Part shown: positions 11,901 through 21,520 of the stretch, piece after piece
Layout: the number at the start of each line of letters is the position of its first letter
Numbering within the stretch: position 1 is the stretch's first letter
Origin: Phaseolus vulgaris
Lineage: Eukaryota; Streptophyta; Magnoliopsida; Fabales; Fabaceae
Assembly (NCBI RefSeq): GCF_000499845.2
Contig: NC_023749.2
Coordinates: 31,067,699 to 31,131,698, forward strand
Direction: 5' to 3'
Length of the DNA stretch: 64,000 nt
Notes under the pieces: generated by a model
What the model saw: only the letters and a program-made list of their open reading frames with translations
The model's database searches: none
What the model was told of the DNA's origin: nothing
Translations under genes and position numbers: made by a program

Positions 11901-14424
11901 AAGCCTTGTTCAGATCGGTGAAATCGACGCACATGCGCCATTTCCCGTTGCTCTTCTTTACCAGCACGACGTTGGCCAGCCACTCAGGGTACTGCACCTC
12001 CCTGATATGGCCCGCAGCGAGGAGCTTCTGGGTTTCGTCTCTAATCGCCTGCCTCCTCTCCTCGTTGAACTTCCTTCTCCTCTGTCGTACCGGTCTGACC
12101 TGATTGTCCATCGCCAAATGATGGCACAAGAAGTCGGGATCGATCCCGAGCATGTCCGAAGCGGACCATGCAAACGCATCCAGATGCCGCTCTATCACCT
12201 TGGCGATCTGGTCCTGGAGCTCAGCCTCCAGAGATTTTCCCAGCTTGAAGATCTTTCCCCCGATTTCCCTTTCGAGCCACTGCTCGACGGGTTTTGGTCT
12301 GGTTTCCCCGGCGATCACCGCCCTGGCGATTCCCAGCTCCCTCGCTTCCTCAGGGCGGTTCCTCGCCTCTTCCTCTCGACCGGCGTTCTCCTCCCCCGAC
12401 TCAGCATCCACCATCACCACGTCGCTTCCGGCGGTCTCCTCTATTAACGCCGGCCTGGGCTTCACACCGGGAGGCGGGGTGGTTGTCACATAACTCACGG
12501 ACCTCTTGTTCTTCAGGCTATTCTCATAGCACTTCTTTGCTTCTTTCTGGTCAGATTTGATGGTGATCACCACCCCCTCCATAGATGGCAGCTTCACCTT
12601 CATGTGCCGGGTCGAAGGTATAGCGCCTATTCTATTGAGCGTGGGTCTTCCCAACAGAATGTTGTATGCTGAAGGAGCGTTCACGACAAGGTACTTGATT
12701 TTCTCTGTTCTCGAGCCCGCCTCATCCATAAACATAGTCCTCAACTCAATGTACCCCCTGACCTCCACCTGGTCACCAGCGAAACCATACAAACACCCTC
12801 CAAAGGGCCTTAGTTGGTCAAGGGGTAGCTCCAACTGCGTGAAAGTCGGCCAGAACATCACGTCTGCCGAGCTTCCTTGGTCCACCAGAACCCTGTGGAC
12901 CTTCCTTCCTGCCGTGATCAGCGAGATGACTATGGGGTCGTTGTCATGAGGCACAACGTCCCGAAGATCTTGCTTTGTGAACGTAATGTCCACATCCGGC
13001 GAGTGGTCCTCGAACATGTCCATCGTCATCACAGACCTCGCATACTTCTTCCTCTGTGATGCGGTGCATCCACCACCCGAGAAACCTCCTGCAATGGTGT
13101 GGGTTTCTCCGTGGGTAGGCATCTCGTGCTGCTGAGCCTCACCACCTGCTGGCTGGGAGCTCGACGCGCTCCCTGTCCTTCTATCCAGCAAGTAATCATT
13201 CAGGAACCCGCTCTTGACCAGGTCGTCGAGCTGGTACCCTAAAGCCAAACACGAGTCCACGGTGTGGCCAAAGCCCTGGTGGAATTCGCACCAGGCGTCT
13301 GGCTTTGGTCCCAACACCTTGTCGCCCACCTTCTCGGGCGCCTTCTGCCTAGCTGATATATTGGGAATGGCGATCAGGTCCGCCAACCCCATGACAAACT
13401 TATGCTTCGGCGGGCGATTGTACTCCCGACGTGCCGGCTGAGGGCGCCCTGGGCCCCTGCCCTTGTTCTTCCTTGGATCATAAGGATGGCGAGTCCTCTG
13501 ATCCCTCATGGCCGCCGCTGTCTCCAGCACCCTCTGTGGCTGGATCCTGGTCTGGGCGCGTGGCCTAGCGGGGGCAACGCTTCCCCTCTTCTCGGCGACC
13601 TCACTTTCATCGGCGATGTGGGCCACCACAAGTCGCCTAACCTCAGCAAACGTGGCGGGGTGAGCCCTAATCAACGCCTCACAGAAGGGTCCCGGCAGCA
13701 CGCCCTTCTTGAATGCATAGACCAGCATCTCTTCGTCCTTGGCCGGTGAGCGGACCATCTGCGCCCCAAAAGGATTCAAGTAGTCCCTGAGGGACTCTCC
13801 CTGGTACTGCCTTATGTCGAACAGATCATAAGACACCCTAGGCGGCGCCTTGTTCACTATGTACTGCTCGACAAAGATCTTCGAAAACTGTTGGAAGTTG
13901 GTTATGTGACCTGTAGGCAGGCTCACAAACCATTCCAGCGCCGTTCCCTGGAGTGTGCTCACAAACATCTTGCAGTACACGGCATCCGATCCTCCTGATA
14001 GCATCATCTGTGTGTGGAACGTGGTGAGATGCGCCTCAGGATCCTCCACGCCGGTAAAAACAGCCTTCACGGGTACCACACTCGCAGGGATTGGCGTGTT
14101 TGTAATCGCCTGAGCGAAAGGCATAGGGAAGACGCGAGGCGGCGTTGACGGCGCGACCTCTTCAGCGACTGGACGCCCTCGCTGCTCCTGAAGCGGTTGA
14201 CGCAATTCCTCAGTCACTCTGCTAAGCTCTTCATTCCTGGCCTGAGAGGCGACCAGGTCCTCGTGCATCCTCGCCTGCTCTATGCGCGAGGCTTCCACAT
14301 TCGCCTGCAGCGAACGCATGATTTCCACCATCTGCGCCATAGTTATGGCACTTTCAGCAGCAACGGGCGCGACTGGACTTGATCGGTTGCTTCTCATCTT
14401 TCTCATGAAAACTTGACAGATCAC
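8977..14424 (-). CDS. Tat gypsy gag-pol polyprotein (1815 aa)
   Basis: One uninterrupted frame encodes all enzymes for reverse transcription and integration in cytoplasmic particles and the nucleus. Order: coiled segment (30-80), retrotransposon gag domain (about 125-275), a C-x-F-H...G-H...C knuckle-like motif (379-392), aspartic protease (LVDQGSSAD, Asp 515; Gln where Ser/Thr is usual), reverse transcriptase (about 810-990, YVDD at 931-934), RNase H (about 1070-1195), archaeal-type RNase H (about 1208-1335; Asp 1213, Glu 1251, Asp 1275, Asp 1325), and integrase with an HHCC finger (His 1471, His 1478, Cys 1509, Cys 1512) and D-D-35-E (Asp 1541, Asp 1601, Glu 1637). No -1 frameshift or stop separates gag from pol. 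The first ATG (14424) is used; Met 29 is an alternative. Confidence 0.95.
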   Translation of the reverse strand: MICQVFMRKMRSNRSSPVAPVAAESAITMAQMVEIMRSLQANVEASRIEQARMHEDLVASQARNEELSRVTEELRQPLQEQRGRPVAEEVAPSTPPRVFPMPFAQAITNTPIPASVVPVKAVFTGVEDPEAHLTTFHTQMMLSGGSDAVYCKMFVSTLQGTALEWFVSLPTGHITNFQQFSKIFVEQYIVNKAPPRVSYDLFDIRQYQGESLRDYLNPFGAQMVRSPAKDEEMLVYAFKKGVLPGPFCEALIRAHPATFAEVRRLVVAHIADESEVAEKRGSVAPARPRAQTRIQPQRVLETAAAMRDQRTRHPYDPRKNKGRGPGRPQPARREYNRPPKHKFVMGLADLIAIPNISARQKAPEKVGDKVLGPKPDAWCEFHQGFGHTVDSCLALGYQLDDLVKSGFLNDYLLDRRTGSASSSQPAGGEAQQHEMPTHGETHTIAGGFSGGGCTASQRKKYARSVMTMDMFEDHSPDVDITFTKQDLRDVVPHDNDPIVISLITAGRKVHRVLVDQGSSADVMFWPTFTQLELPLDQLRPFGGCLYGFAGDQVEVRGYIELRTMFMDEAGSRTEKIKYLVVNAPSAYNILLGRPTLNRIGAIPSTRHMKVKLPSMEGVVITIKSDQKEAKKCYENSLKNKRSVSYVTTTPPPGVKPRPALIEETAGSDVVMVDAESGEENAGREEEARNRPEEARELGIARAVIAGETRPKPVEQWLEREIGGKIFKLGKSLEAELQDQIAKVIERHLDAFAWSASDMLGIDPDFLCHHLAMDNQVRPVRQRRRKFNEERRQAIRDETQKLLAAGHIREVQYPEWLANVVLVKKSNGKWRMCVDFTDLNKACPKDSYPLPSIDALVDSAAGCKLLSFLDAFSGYNQIKMHPMDEEKTAFMTERSCYYYKVMPFGLKNAGATYQRLMDRVLTPMLGRNVQAYVDDMVVTSPEKSKHVEDLEELFTTIAKFRLKLNPEKCIFGVEAGKFLGFLLTERGIEANTDKCAAILAMRSPATVKEVQQLTGRMAALSRFVSASGEKGHPYFQCLRRNNKFTWTKECEEAFVKLKEYLASPPVLCKPLVGTPLRLYFAVTERAVSAVLAQDQDQAQKPIYFVSKVLQGPEVRYQALEKAALAVVFSARRLRHYFHSFTILVMTDLPIQKVLKKPDVAGRMVKWAVELSEFDIKYEPRGPIKGQIFADFVVELSSEATRDEGDDFRWVLSVDGLSNQHGSGAGVILEGPNGVLIEQSLRFAFKANNNQAEYEALIAGILLAKEMGARVLMAKSDSLLVTGQGTGEFQAKDPQMAAYLEYVQELKSSFVSFEVVHVPREQNARADLLAKLASSGKGGRQRTVIQETLKTPRAFAADHLVLQISKSMEKAARSHRSLTQETLRSPRIRACRGEKVNMTQVCTTHEPDTWVTQYKRCLADGLLPLDPTEARKIKKNSSKFTMIDGELYRFGFTHPLLECVHGEKCTRIMAELHEGICGSHVGGRALAARTLRAGYYWPTMGEDCKKYAQCCKQCQQHTDWHKAPPEELKSIYSPWPFHTWGIDILGPFPLAIRQMKYLVVAIEYFTKWIEAEPVAQITAHKIESFVWKNIVCRFGVPKRLVSDNGTQFLSHLLKKLCEGVGIQQVFASVEHPQTNGQVESANRVLLRGLKRRLEKAKGSWAEEVPRIVWAYHTTEQSGTHETPFSLVYGCDAMIPVEIQESSPRFQNFVAEDSNEERRLNLDLLDEVREEARVKAEAVKRRIERRYNSKVMPRQFREGDLVMRKAHQYEMENKLSPKWTGPFRITEALGNGAYRLETLGGGAIPRTWNATHLKLYYS

Positions 14425-14805
14425 AAAGAGCGACGAACAACGCCTTCCTCAGCGACGATCGATTCAGCGAACAATCGGTCAGAACTTCGCTAAACTCTGA
14501 AGAACTTCAAGAACACAACTTCGACAGTAAAACCTTCACAGAAACTCGCGACTCCACCACAAACCACCGCTTCCTCCGCGAAAATCCAAACGAGCGGCGA
14601 AACTTAGACCTTCACCGATTGAAATTCGCGTAAGCAGCGAAAAACCTCACCTCACCGAACAAGAAGTCAAACGAACGGTGGAAAATGCGAATCTACCGAA
14701 CAAAACTTAGATGAACAGCGGAAAATGGTTGCACCAGCACACAACCACACAGAAACCGCAGAAACTTCCAAGAACTCACGTTGTGGATGGGAACAGGTTT
14801 TACAC
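14425..14805 (-). other. leader (5' UTR) of the Tat element
   Basis: About 380 bp between primer site and gag start, rich in GCGAA/CGAAC words on the plus strand. It should hold the packaging signal in such elements, but no specific structure was identified. Confidence 0.5.
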
Positions 14806-14824
14806 GGCCCCACGGTGGGCGCCT
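14806..14824 (-). other. primer binding site (tRNA-Lys-like)
   Basis: Read on the minus strand two bases inside the 5' LTR the sequence is AGGCGCCCACCGTGGGGCC. It matches the complement of plant tRNA-Lys 3' ends (TGGCGCCCAACGTGGGG) with a few differences. Confidence 0.75.
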
Positions 14825-14826
14825 GA

Positions 14827-15977
14827 TGATCCTGCCTGTTGACCGAAACGCTGGAGCCTTGCCTCGTCAAACCTGGATCGGCTTCTGCGCCATGTTAGCC
14901 TCCGTCCTTCACTGCGATCCACCTCAAGAACTTGCAAAAGACAGAACGGCGCCGCTGCGGCCGATCACGCTCCGACGCCCAAGTCAGCGACTGAACCACC
15001 AAATACTAAGAGAAAACTCAAGAATTCTAAGGAACCGTGCACCAATTCTCTCTCAGCGTACTCAAGACTCGCAAGTGTAAAGAAACAATCGTGCGTACCT
15101 CAGAAGTTCGTTAGAAACTCTTATATACCTGGGCAATTTCTCTCTCCTGGCAGTTACACATCTGGACACGTGGCTCGCATCCAGCTGTACACGTGCCATC
15201 ATCTGGAGCATCCTTGACTTGGGCGCTACTTCTTACTCTTCAGGTTTTTTTGCTAAGTTACTTATGCATGATACAACTCAGTGCATAGCTGCCTTGGAAC
15301 CGTGCACCAATTCTCTCTCAGCGTACTCAAGACTCGCAAGTGTAAAGAAACAATCGTGCGTACCTCAGAAGTTCGTTAGAAACTCTTATATACCTGGGCA
15401 ATTTCTCTCTCCTGGCAGTTACACATCTGGACACGTGGCTCGCATCCAGCTGTACACGTGCCATCATCTGGAGCATCCTTGACTTGGGCGCTACTTCTTA
15501 CTCTTCAGGTTTTTTTGCTAAGTTACTTATGCATGATACAACTCAGTGCATAGCTGCCTTGGAGCGTGATCTCTTCTGGGTGGCGAGTTCGGGTGCCTTC
15601 GTACACACCTTCCCTGTGGTCTTGCTGGCCGCCTTCATGATCTGCCCTACCTGCTTCACCGTATACGTTCAAGTAAGCTGTCTCCCGACCTCATCCTCTG
15701 GCCAGCTGGGAAATGACTATCTGCCTTTATCTTCGGCGGTGTCCTTGTTTCGGCGATCTCTAATTACTTGGTCGCCCGGGTTCACATCTGGCGACTTCAT
15801 CTTCAACCCGGTGACCGCCGGTTTAGGTATGCTGGAGATCGGAGCACGCCAACTTAATAACTGGCGACTACACGAACCCCCCGACTTCCTTCCCTTCTGC
15901 CAACCAGGTGTCCCATCCAACACGCCTATGTAATAGCTCGATGCCACGTCATCACTTCCGACTACCAGGGCGGTACA
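14827..15977 (-). repeat. 5' LTR of the Tat element, with duplicated core promoter
   Basis: 1151 bp, TGATCC...GGTACA on the plus strand. It is 260 bp longer than the 3' LTR because a 265-bp segment is repeated in tandem (15031-15295 and 15296-15560). The repeated unit contains the TATATAAG box (minus strand, 15120-15127 and 15385-15392) and two CACGTG G-boxes (15167 and 15190, again 15432 and 15455), so this promoter LTR has two TATA boxes and four G-boxes. Confidence 0.93.
15031..15560. repeat. 265-bp tandem duplication in the 5' LTR
   Basis: Both copies begin GGAACCGTGCACC and share both small differences that separate this LTR from the 3' LTR, including the missing TGAAC. The duplication therefore arose in this LTR and not in the 3' partner. 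Confidence 0.92.
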
Positions 15978-15982
15978 AATAA
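15978..15982. repeat. target-site duplication AATAA, right copy
   Basis: Matches 3690-3694 and directly follows the TACA end of the 5' LTR. Confidence 0.85.
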
Positions 15983-16250
15983 TAATGTAAAGCTTGTCAG
16001 AACATCCTCCCAAATCATGTTCCGATCGACCTCTGACACCTCATCCCATGAATTAATCAAAATGGAGAGCCTCTCACGAGAAACAACTCCAATATAGCTC
16101 ATAAACTCATCTGCTTTAGGACCAAAAGTCACTCCAGTGTTGACGTCAATGTCAACACGTGTCTTTTCACCAGCAACACGTCTCAATGCAAGACGCTTCA
16201 ATCTAGTAGGTCCTCTACTGCCTCGTTTGGATCGAGGTCTGATTCCATGT
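15983..16250 (-). pseudogene. CACTA second-gene, N-terminal exon
   Basis: The minus strand encodes KRLALRRVAGEKTRVDIDVN and then YIGVVSRERLSILINSWDEV followed by IWEDV, the usual N-terminal block of En/Spm-family second genes. The homologous exon at 50998-51144 ends GTTCG/GTAAGC; here the same place reads GTTCTGACAAGC, so the donor site looks destroyed. The gypsy element entered the intron just downstream, sparing both exons. It continues at 3626 and lower. Confidence 0.75.
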
Positions 16251-16419
16251 CTTTGTTAAAAAAATTAGGTAACAAACATTAGTTGATCTGCATCGAATTA
16301 AAATCATATAAAAATAATACATAAAATTCTAAATGCTTATTTACAGGTTGCATGTGGGTTGAATGTTCATATGTAAATTCCTTCATTGTGATCTTTACAG
16401 GTTGCATGTACATTATCAA

Positions 16420-19400
16420 GTACATCATCATCTTTATTAATTATCATTGGTGTGAATTAATAGGGGTCACCATTTTCAATAACATTTATGGTCTCCCCTT
16501 GTTTTTTTCCGTGTAAAACGACATATCAATGTTCTGACGTAGGATCTTTCACGTAGAAAACCTGAGATGTTTGTTGAACCATTATAAATGGCTCATCTCG
16601 ATACCCTATCTTTCGAAAGTCCACTAGTGTGAATCCTGATTCATCAATTTTAACTCCACTTTTATTGTCAACCCATTTACACTTGAAAACTGGAATGGAA
16701 AACTTAGTGTAGTCAACCTCTCATATCTCTTCTATAAACCCATAGTATGTCATTGATCCAAGTACTAGATTTGTATCTTTCGAAGTCGAAAACTGCATTG
16801 ACTCAGCTTCAAGAGTAACACCATAATTTTGAACTGTACTCTTTTCATCCATGGACTTCGTGTAAAATATACAATTATTCACTTTGTACGTTGTACATGA
16901 GATGACATCAAACTTCAATCCAGCAGCCAACCAGGTCAAGGTCTGTGATGTCGTTGAATCCTTGAACACCTCGTCTTTAAACCAAGGCATGAAAGTTCTA
17001 TTATGTTCCATCAAGACCCATTTCTCTACTTGTCTTGGGTTATTTTCCTTCACAATGGCTTTATGAGCTTCTATGTAAGGTATAACTTCATCTGTGTTAT
17101 TCAATATGTACAAATGTGCTTGCAAGACTTCTGATCGAGATTTGCTTACAATATTCACACCACATAAACATTTACTTGTAGAATGCCTGTGGTGCCATGA
17201 ATTAGCTGGAAGACCTATTGGATTTGCTTTTGTTATGTACTCTAAACAAAATTCAATACTTTCTTCAGCTATGCACCTTTCAATCATTGAAGCCTTTGGA
17301 CGATAATGATTTTTCACATAACCTTTCAAAATTTTCATATACCGCTCAACAGGATACATCCATCTTAAGTACACTGGTCCACACAATCTAACCTCTCTTA
17401 CCAGATGCAACACTAGATGAACCATGATGTCAAAAAAAGATGGAGGATAAAACATCTCCAATTCACACAAGATAACAACAATTTCATTTTGAAGTTCATC
17501 TAGTTTTGATGGATCAATGACTTTACAACAGATGGAAGAGAAGAATGAGCACAAACGGGTTACGGTATGTTTAACATTTTTTGTAAGATCCCACGAATAG
17601 CTACCGGCAACAACTGTTGCATCAAGATGTGACAATCATGAGACTTCAACCCAATTAACTTCAAATCTTGCATTGACACTAGGCTCTTCACATTTGAGGA
17701 ATGTCCTTGTGGCACTTTCACACCCTTTAGACATTGACAAAAAATAATTTTTTCATCTTTTGACATTGTGTAACAGGCTGGGGGCAAATATGTACGCTTA
17801 CCCATTTCTATAGGTGCCAACTCGTCGCGTATGTTCATCTCAATCAAATCTAAACGAGCATTTAGACCATCCTTCGTCTTCCTGTTAATGTTAAGAAGTG
17901 TACCAATTAAGCTATCACACACATTCTTCTCAACATGCATTACATCTATACAATGTCTAACTTCTAACTTCGACCAGTACGGAAGATCAAAGAAGATTGA
18001 TTTCTTCTTCCAAATGTTTGTCACAGATGACTTTTTTTTTACATACCGAAGGTGTGGTCTATGTTATTTACCTTTTCGTAAACCTCAATACCGGTTAATG
18101 GAGTTGGTGGACCACTAGCCTCTTGGTGTCCATTAAAGGCTTTTTTCAACCTCCGGTCAGGATGATGACTTCTAAGAAACCTGCGATGTCGAAGATATAT
18201 TGTCTTCCTTCCATGTTTCAATTGTAGAGAAGCAGTGTCTTCTTCGCATATTGGACATGCTTTATGACCCTTAACACTATAACCTGATAAGTTACCATAT
18301 GCCGGAAAGTCATTGATGGTGCAAAATAACATGGCATGAAGCTTGAAAGTTTCATTAGCAAATCCGTCAAATACTTCAACACCCTGGTCCCACATTAACT
18401 TCAAATCTTCAATTAGGGGACTTAGATAAACATCAATATCATTCCCTGGCTATTTCGGACCGGATATCATCATAGACAACATAATGTATTTTCGCTTCGT
18501 ACACAATCCAGGAGGTAAGTTGTAAATAACTAGTAAAACAGGCCATGAACTGTGATTTGTACTCATATTACCAAACGGATTCATTCCGTCTGTAGTTAAA
18601 CAAGTCGGGTATTTCTTGATTCTTTACCAAAATCTGGAAACTCATCATCAAATTTCTTCCAATGAATAGAATCAGCTGGAGGTCGGTACATGCCATCACA
18701 TTTCCTCTCATCTACATGTCATCTAAGATTCTTAGCATCGTTTGGGTTTGCAAACAAACGCTTCATCCTTGGAATGAGGGGAAGATACCACATAACCTTC
18801 ATTGGGGGTCCATGCTTTTCTATATCTTCAATAGTATCATCATCTTTTTGTTTCAACTTATAACGTGATAACCCACACCTCAGACAACTTTTCAACAATT
18901 CAAAATCTTTCTGGTATAATATACAATCATTAGGACATGCATGTATCTTTTTATACTCCAAACCCATTGGACAAAGAATATTTTTGGCCTCATAATTACG
19001 ATTACGTAGAGTATTTCCCTCTGGAAGCATATCCTTCAACAACTGAAGCAATTTCGTGAAGCTTTTATCAGTCCATCAATTTATTGCCTTCAAATTCATC
19101 AATCTTAACACCCCCGACAACCGTGTGAAGTTAGTTGATCCAGGATACAATAGAGTCTATGCATCGCTTGACATACATCCATATCCATGCACTTTTGCAA
19201 AAGACTCAACTCCTACATCACGAATCATGTCCTCCAATAAATCATCATCTACATCATCGTGTACTGCTTCATCCATGGTGGACCCCACATACTCTTCAGT
19301 TACAGAAACACGTGGTAAATTTAATAATTCACCATGCCATGTCCAAGTTGTATAAGATTGAAGAAACCCATCGCATAACAGGTGCTCCCTCATTATATTA

Positions 19401-19564
19401 ACATCCAATATCCTTTCATTCAAACAGTTAACGCACGGACACCTGATCTTTGCTCCATCATGACCACTATTAATCGCGTTACGTTGTGCAAATTGTATAA
19501 ATTCTTCTACTCCTCTTTCGTACTCATCACTTATACAAACATAATTAATCCAATTTCGATCCAT
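16420..19564 (-). pseudogene. CACTA transposase (TNPD, tnp2 family) relic
   Basis: The minus strand gives an ordered but broken tnp2 transposase. 19564-19157 holds the transposase-associated domain (MDRNWI, IRCPCVNC, HGELLNLP). 19140-18420 holds KSFTKLLQLLKDMLPEGN, ACPNDCILY, CGLSRYKL and NPFGNMSTNHSSWP. 18404-18039 holds FKLHAMLFCTINDFPAYGN and KACPICEEDT. 18024-17560 holds RHCIDVMHVEKNV and LIGLKSHDCHILMQQLLPVA, and 17635-16420 holds the DUF4218/DUF4216-like end (MYPVERYMKILKGYV, GPVYLRWM, FYVKDPTS). The enzyme would bind CACTA ends and cut and paste the element. Several stops and frameshifts (for example near 19157, 18040, 17560 and 16720) make it non-functional. Confidence 0.85.
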
Positions 19565-19752
19565 TATATTCTGCAATAGTCATTCAGAATCAGGGTTCAA
19601 TCTCACATGTTTGCCGAGGGTCGAACACTCCAGACTCAATACCAGCACGTATTATTGTCGAGGGTCGAACACCCTCAGACTCAATACAACCACGATAATT
19701 CTATTCTAAACTAACAACTAACATAACATAAGTACAAATTATAATAAATACT

Positions 19753-20893
19753 TGTATCGACCAGGTCATCGGGTGTGATGACGTGTCTAGCACGTGACTA
19801 CGTGAGGCGTGTTTAGCAGAGCACGTGGCTAGAGAAGGGCAAGTGGTTCAGAAGCTAGTGTGGTCGCCGTTCGTGGAAGTGGCGTTCTACAATGTACGTA
19901 GTCGGTTGTCGCTGGGTTTGTGTGTCACCGACGTATCAGATAATGGAAGATCAGGTGGTCTGACATCGCCACAAGGAGCACATCGTCGGATCTCCCAGTA
20001 AACTTAGTTAAAGCTGTTGGAGGCTCAGAAGAGTAAGTTCAAGCGTGCAAGTTCAGTAAGATGATTGTTGCGCTAGCATGGGGCATGGAGGTCGATTAGG
20101 TGGAAGGGAACAACTTGTCCATCAACGACAGGATTCCCAGAGTGGACATTCGCTGGTGGCAGGGTTCCCCCAGCTAGAACATGCATGGTGTAGCAATAAG
20201 GAAGGTACCACTAACGACAAGCGATGTCATAGAGATGGTGCATTATGCTGCACCCGATACTCGCCTGGTCAGGTGGTGTTCTAGGGCATATTGCGTGTTA
20301 ACTTGCTCCTTGAGTAGAGGACTTAGCTGTGCGGCTGGTTACTACACAGAAATAACGTTCAAGTTGCCCCAACCCAGATGACGACACGTGTAGGGTTGGA
20401 TGCTACCTATTACTCCAACCCAGATGATGACACGTGTAGGGTTCGATGCAATAGAGAAATGACGCTCGAGTTATCCTAGCTCAGATGATGACACGTGTAG
20501 AGCTGGGCGCTACCTGCTATCCCAGCCCAGATGGCGACACGTGCAGGGCTGGATGCAAGCCACGCGTCCAAAAGCATAACGGCCTGGAGAGAGAAGAAAC
20601 CTAGCTATAAAGGTAAACTTAACAGAATTTGCAGAGGTACGTTTTCATTACGGCTCATTGCTAGGGTTGTGTGCTTTAGTACGGTCCTACATAGCATATT
20701 TTCTCTCAGTTTTTGGGTGTTCTTGTTACTGACTTGAGCGTCGGAGCGCCACCGGCCGCAGAGGCGCCACCTTGTGTTTTCAAATTCTCAGAGAGGCTTT
20801 CTGTGGTGTGGACTTGAAGGGCACGTGGAGTCAAGCTGGTGGGGAGGTTCGTGACGAGGCAACGCTCTAGCGCTAAGTCAACCGGCAGGATCA
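19753..20893 (+). mobile_element. solo LTR of a Tat-like gypsy element, plus orientation
   Basis: The stretch starts TGTATCGACC, ends CGGCAGGATCA and is flanked on both sides by ATACT (19748-19752 and 20894-20898), a perfect 5-bp duplication. Its last 50 bp resemble the end of the Tat element's LTR read on the minus strand (TGACGAGGCAA...GTCAAC...GGCAGGATCA), so it is a relative in opposite orientation. It carries a TATAAAG box at about 20606, downstream of an array of CACGTG words. No internal region remains; it arose by LTR-LTR recombination. It sits in the CACTA leader upstream of the transposase start. Confidence 0.88.
20375..20560 (+). promoter_or_regulatory. four-copy G-box tandem repeat in the solo LTR
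   Basis: Four imperfect repeats with the core CAGATGATGACACGTGTAG place CACGTG at 20385, 20431, 20492 and 20538, just upstream of the TATA box. CACGTG is bound by plant bZIP and bHLH factors (ABA, light and stress responses), so an inducible LTR promoter is plausible but inferred. Confidence 0.7.
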
Positions 20894-20898
20894 ATACT

Positions 20899-21383
20899 AT
20901 ATAATATAAATTTTAAAAAATACAAATTATAATACATAAAAAAAAATTCATAACATTAAAAGAAATCAAAAAAATTAAAAAATAACCAACCTTGGGTGAG
21001 AAGGCTTCGTTGGTGAAGAGTGCACACAGAGCGGAAGCGGTGGCGACGGCAGCGGAAGCAGTGACGGACAAGGAAGCTGCGACGGAGCAAAGAGAAAAAC
21101 CCAACAAGAACCCACGAAGGCAATGTAACAGTACTAACCATGTAAGAAACCAAACCAAAGAAAAACGAAAAAAATGTATACATTCAGTGCATCACAAAGA
21201 GAGGTCGAAGAACTTACCAAATGAATGAAGCTGCAGAAGAACAAATGAACGCAAAGCGCAAACGCGAGTTGGAACGGAGCAGGAACAGTGCAAAGGAAAC
21301 GCAGAGAGGAGAAAGAAAGTATAAAAGAATGTGGCGCGCTCCAAATGTTAGGGTAAAAAAGATTTACAACTGCAGCTATTAGG
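20899..21383 (-). other. CACTA leader / promoter side of the transposase gene
   Basis: AT-rich DNA, then a GC-richer block (20990-21340) upstream of the transposase on the minus strand. It probably holds promoter and untranslated exon, as in other CACTA elements. No coding signature. Confidence 0.4.
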
Positions 21384-21515
21384 TAAAGTCGCATTTGTAA
21401 ATCAAGCGTATTGATTTACAAGTGTGACTAATGCTATAACTGCACTTGTAAATCCAAACGCTTTGATTTACAAATGCAGCTTTTCAAATAGTCGCACTTG
21501 TAAATCAACATAATT
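21384..21515. repeat. CACTA subterminal inverted repeats
   Basis: Within 130 bp a word close to CGCATTTGTAAATCAA occurs about five times in alternating orientation (GTCGCATTTGTAAATC, TTGATTTACAAGTGTGAC, TGCACTTGTAAATCC, TTTGATTTACAAATGCAGC, GTCGCACTTGTAAATC). Such arrays bind the second CACTA protein near the element ends. The actual terminus downstream was not identified. Confidence 0.7.
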
Positions 21516-21520
21516 TCAAA

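Larger units (their letters stand above)
3695..15977 (-). mobile_element. Tat-lineage Ty3/gypsy retrotransposon, near intact, nested in CACTA intron
   Basis: A 12.3-kb element on the minus strand is bounded by LTRs at 3695-4585 and 14827-15977 with a perfect 5-bp duplication. In its own direction it has the 5' LTR, a tRNA-Lys-like primer site, a leader, one 1815-codon gag-pol frame, a hairpin-rich spacer, an antisense accessory gene, a polypurine tract and the 3' LTR. Two RNase H domains in pol (a normal one plus an archaeal-type one before integrase) mark the Tat lineage. By eye the LTRs differ at about nine positions over some 886 shared bases, plus a 5-bp gap and one tandem duplication, so insertion was recent. 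It is GC-richer than its surroundings. With an open gag-pol it could be autonomous; no assay is implied. Confidence 0.93.
2403..21520 (-). mobile_element. decayed CACTA (En/Spm) transposon, minus strand
   Basis: Two CACTA gene relics lie in the same orientation: a tnp2-family transposase (about 16420-19564) and the second En/Spm gene (exons at 15983-16250, 3420-3626, 3072-3331 and 2403-2993). At the transposase side, 21384-21515 carries alternating inverted copies of a GCATTTGTAAATC-like word, the subterminal repeat type expected near a CACTA end. The element is interrupted by a Tat gypsy element (3695-15977) and a solo LTR (19753-20893), so its own length is about 5.7 kb. Terminal CACTA repeats and the 3-bp target duplication were not found; both borders are approximate. 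Confidence 0.75.

Noticed and set aside
20078..20381. short frames in the solo LTR as a gene
   Set aside because: They overlap LTR repeats, lack domains and lie within a clearly bounded solo LTR.
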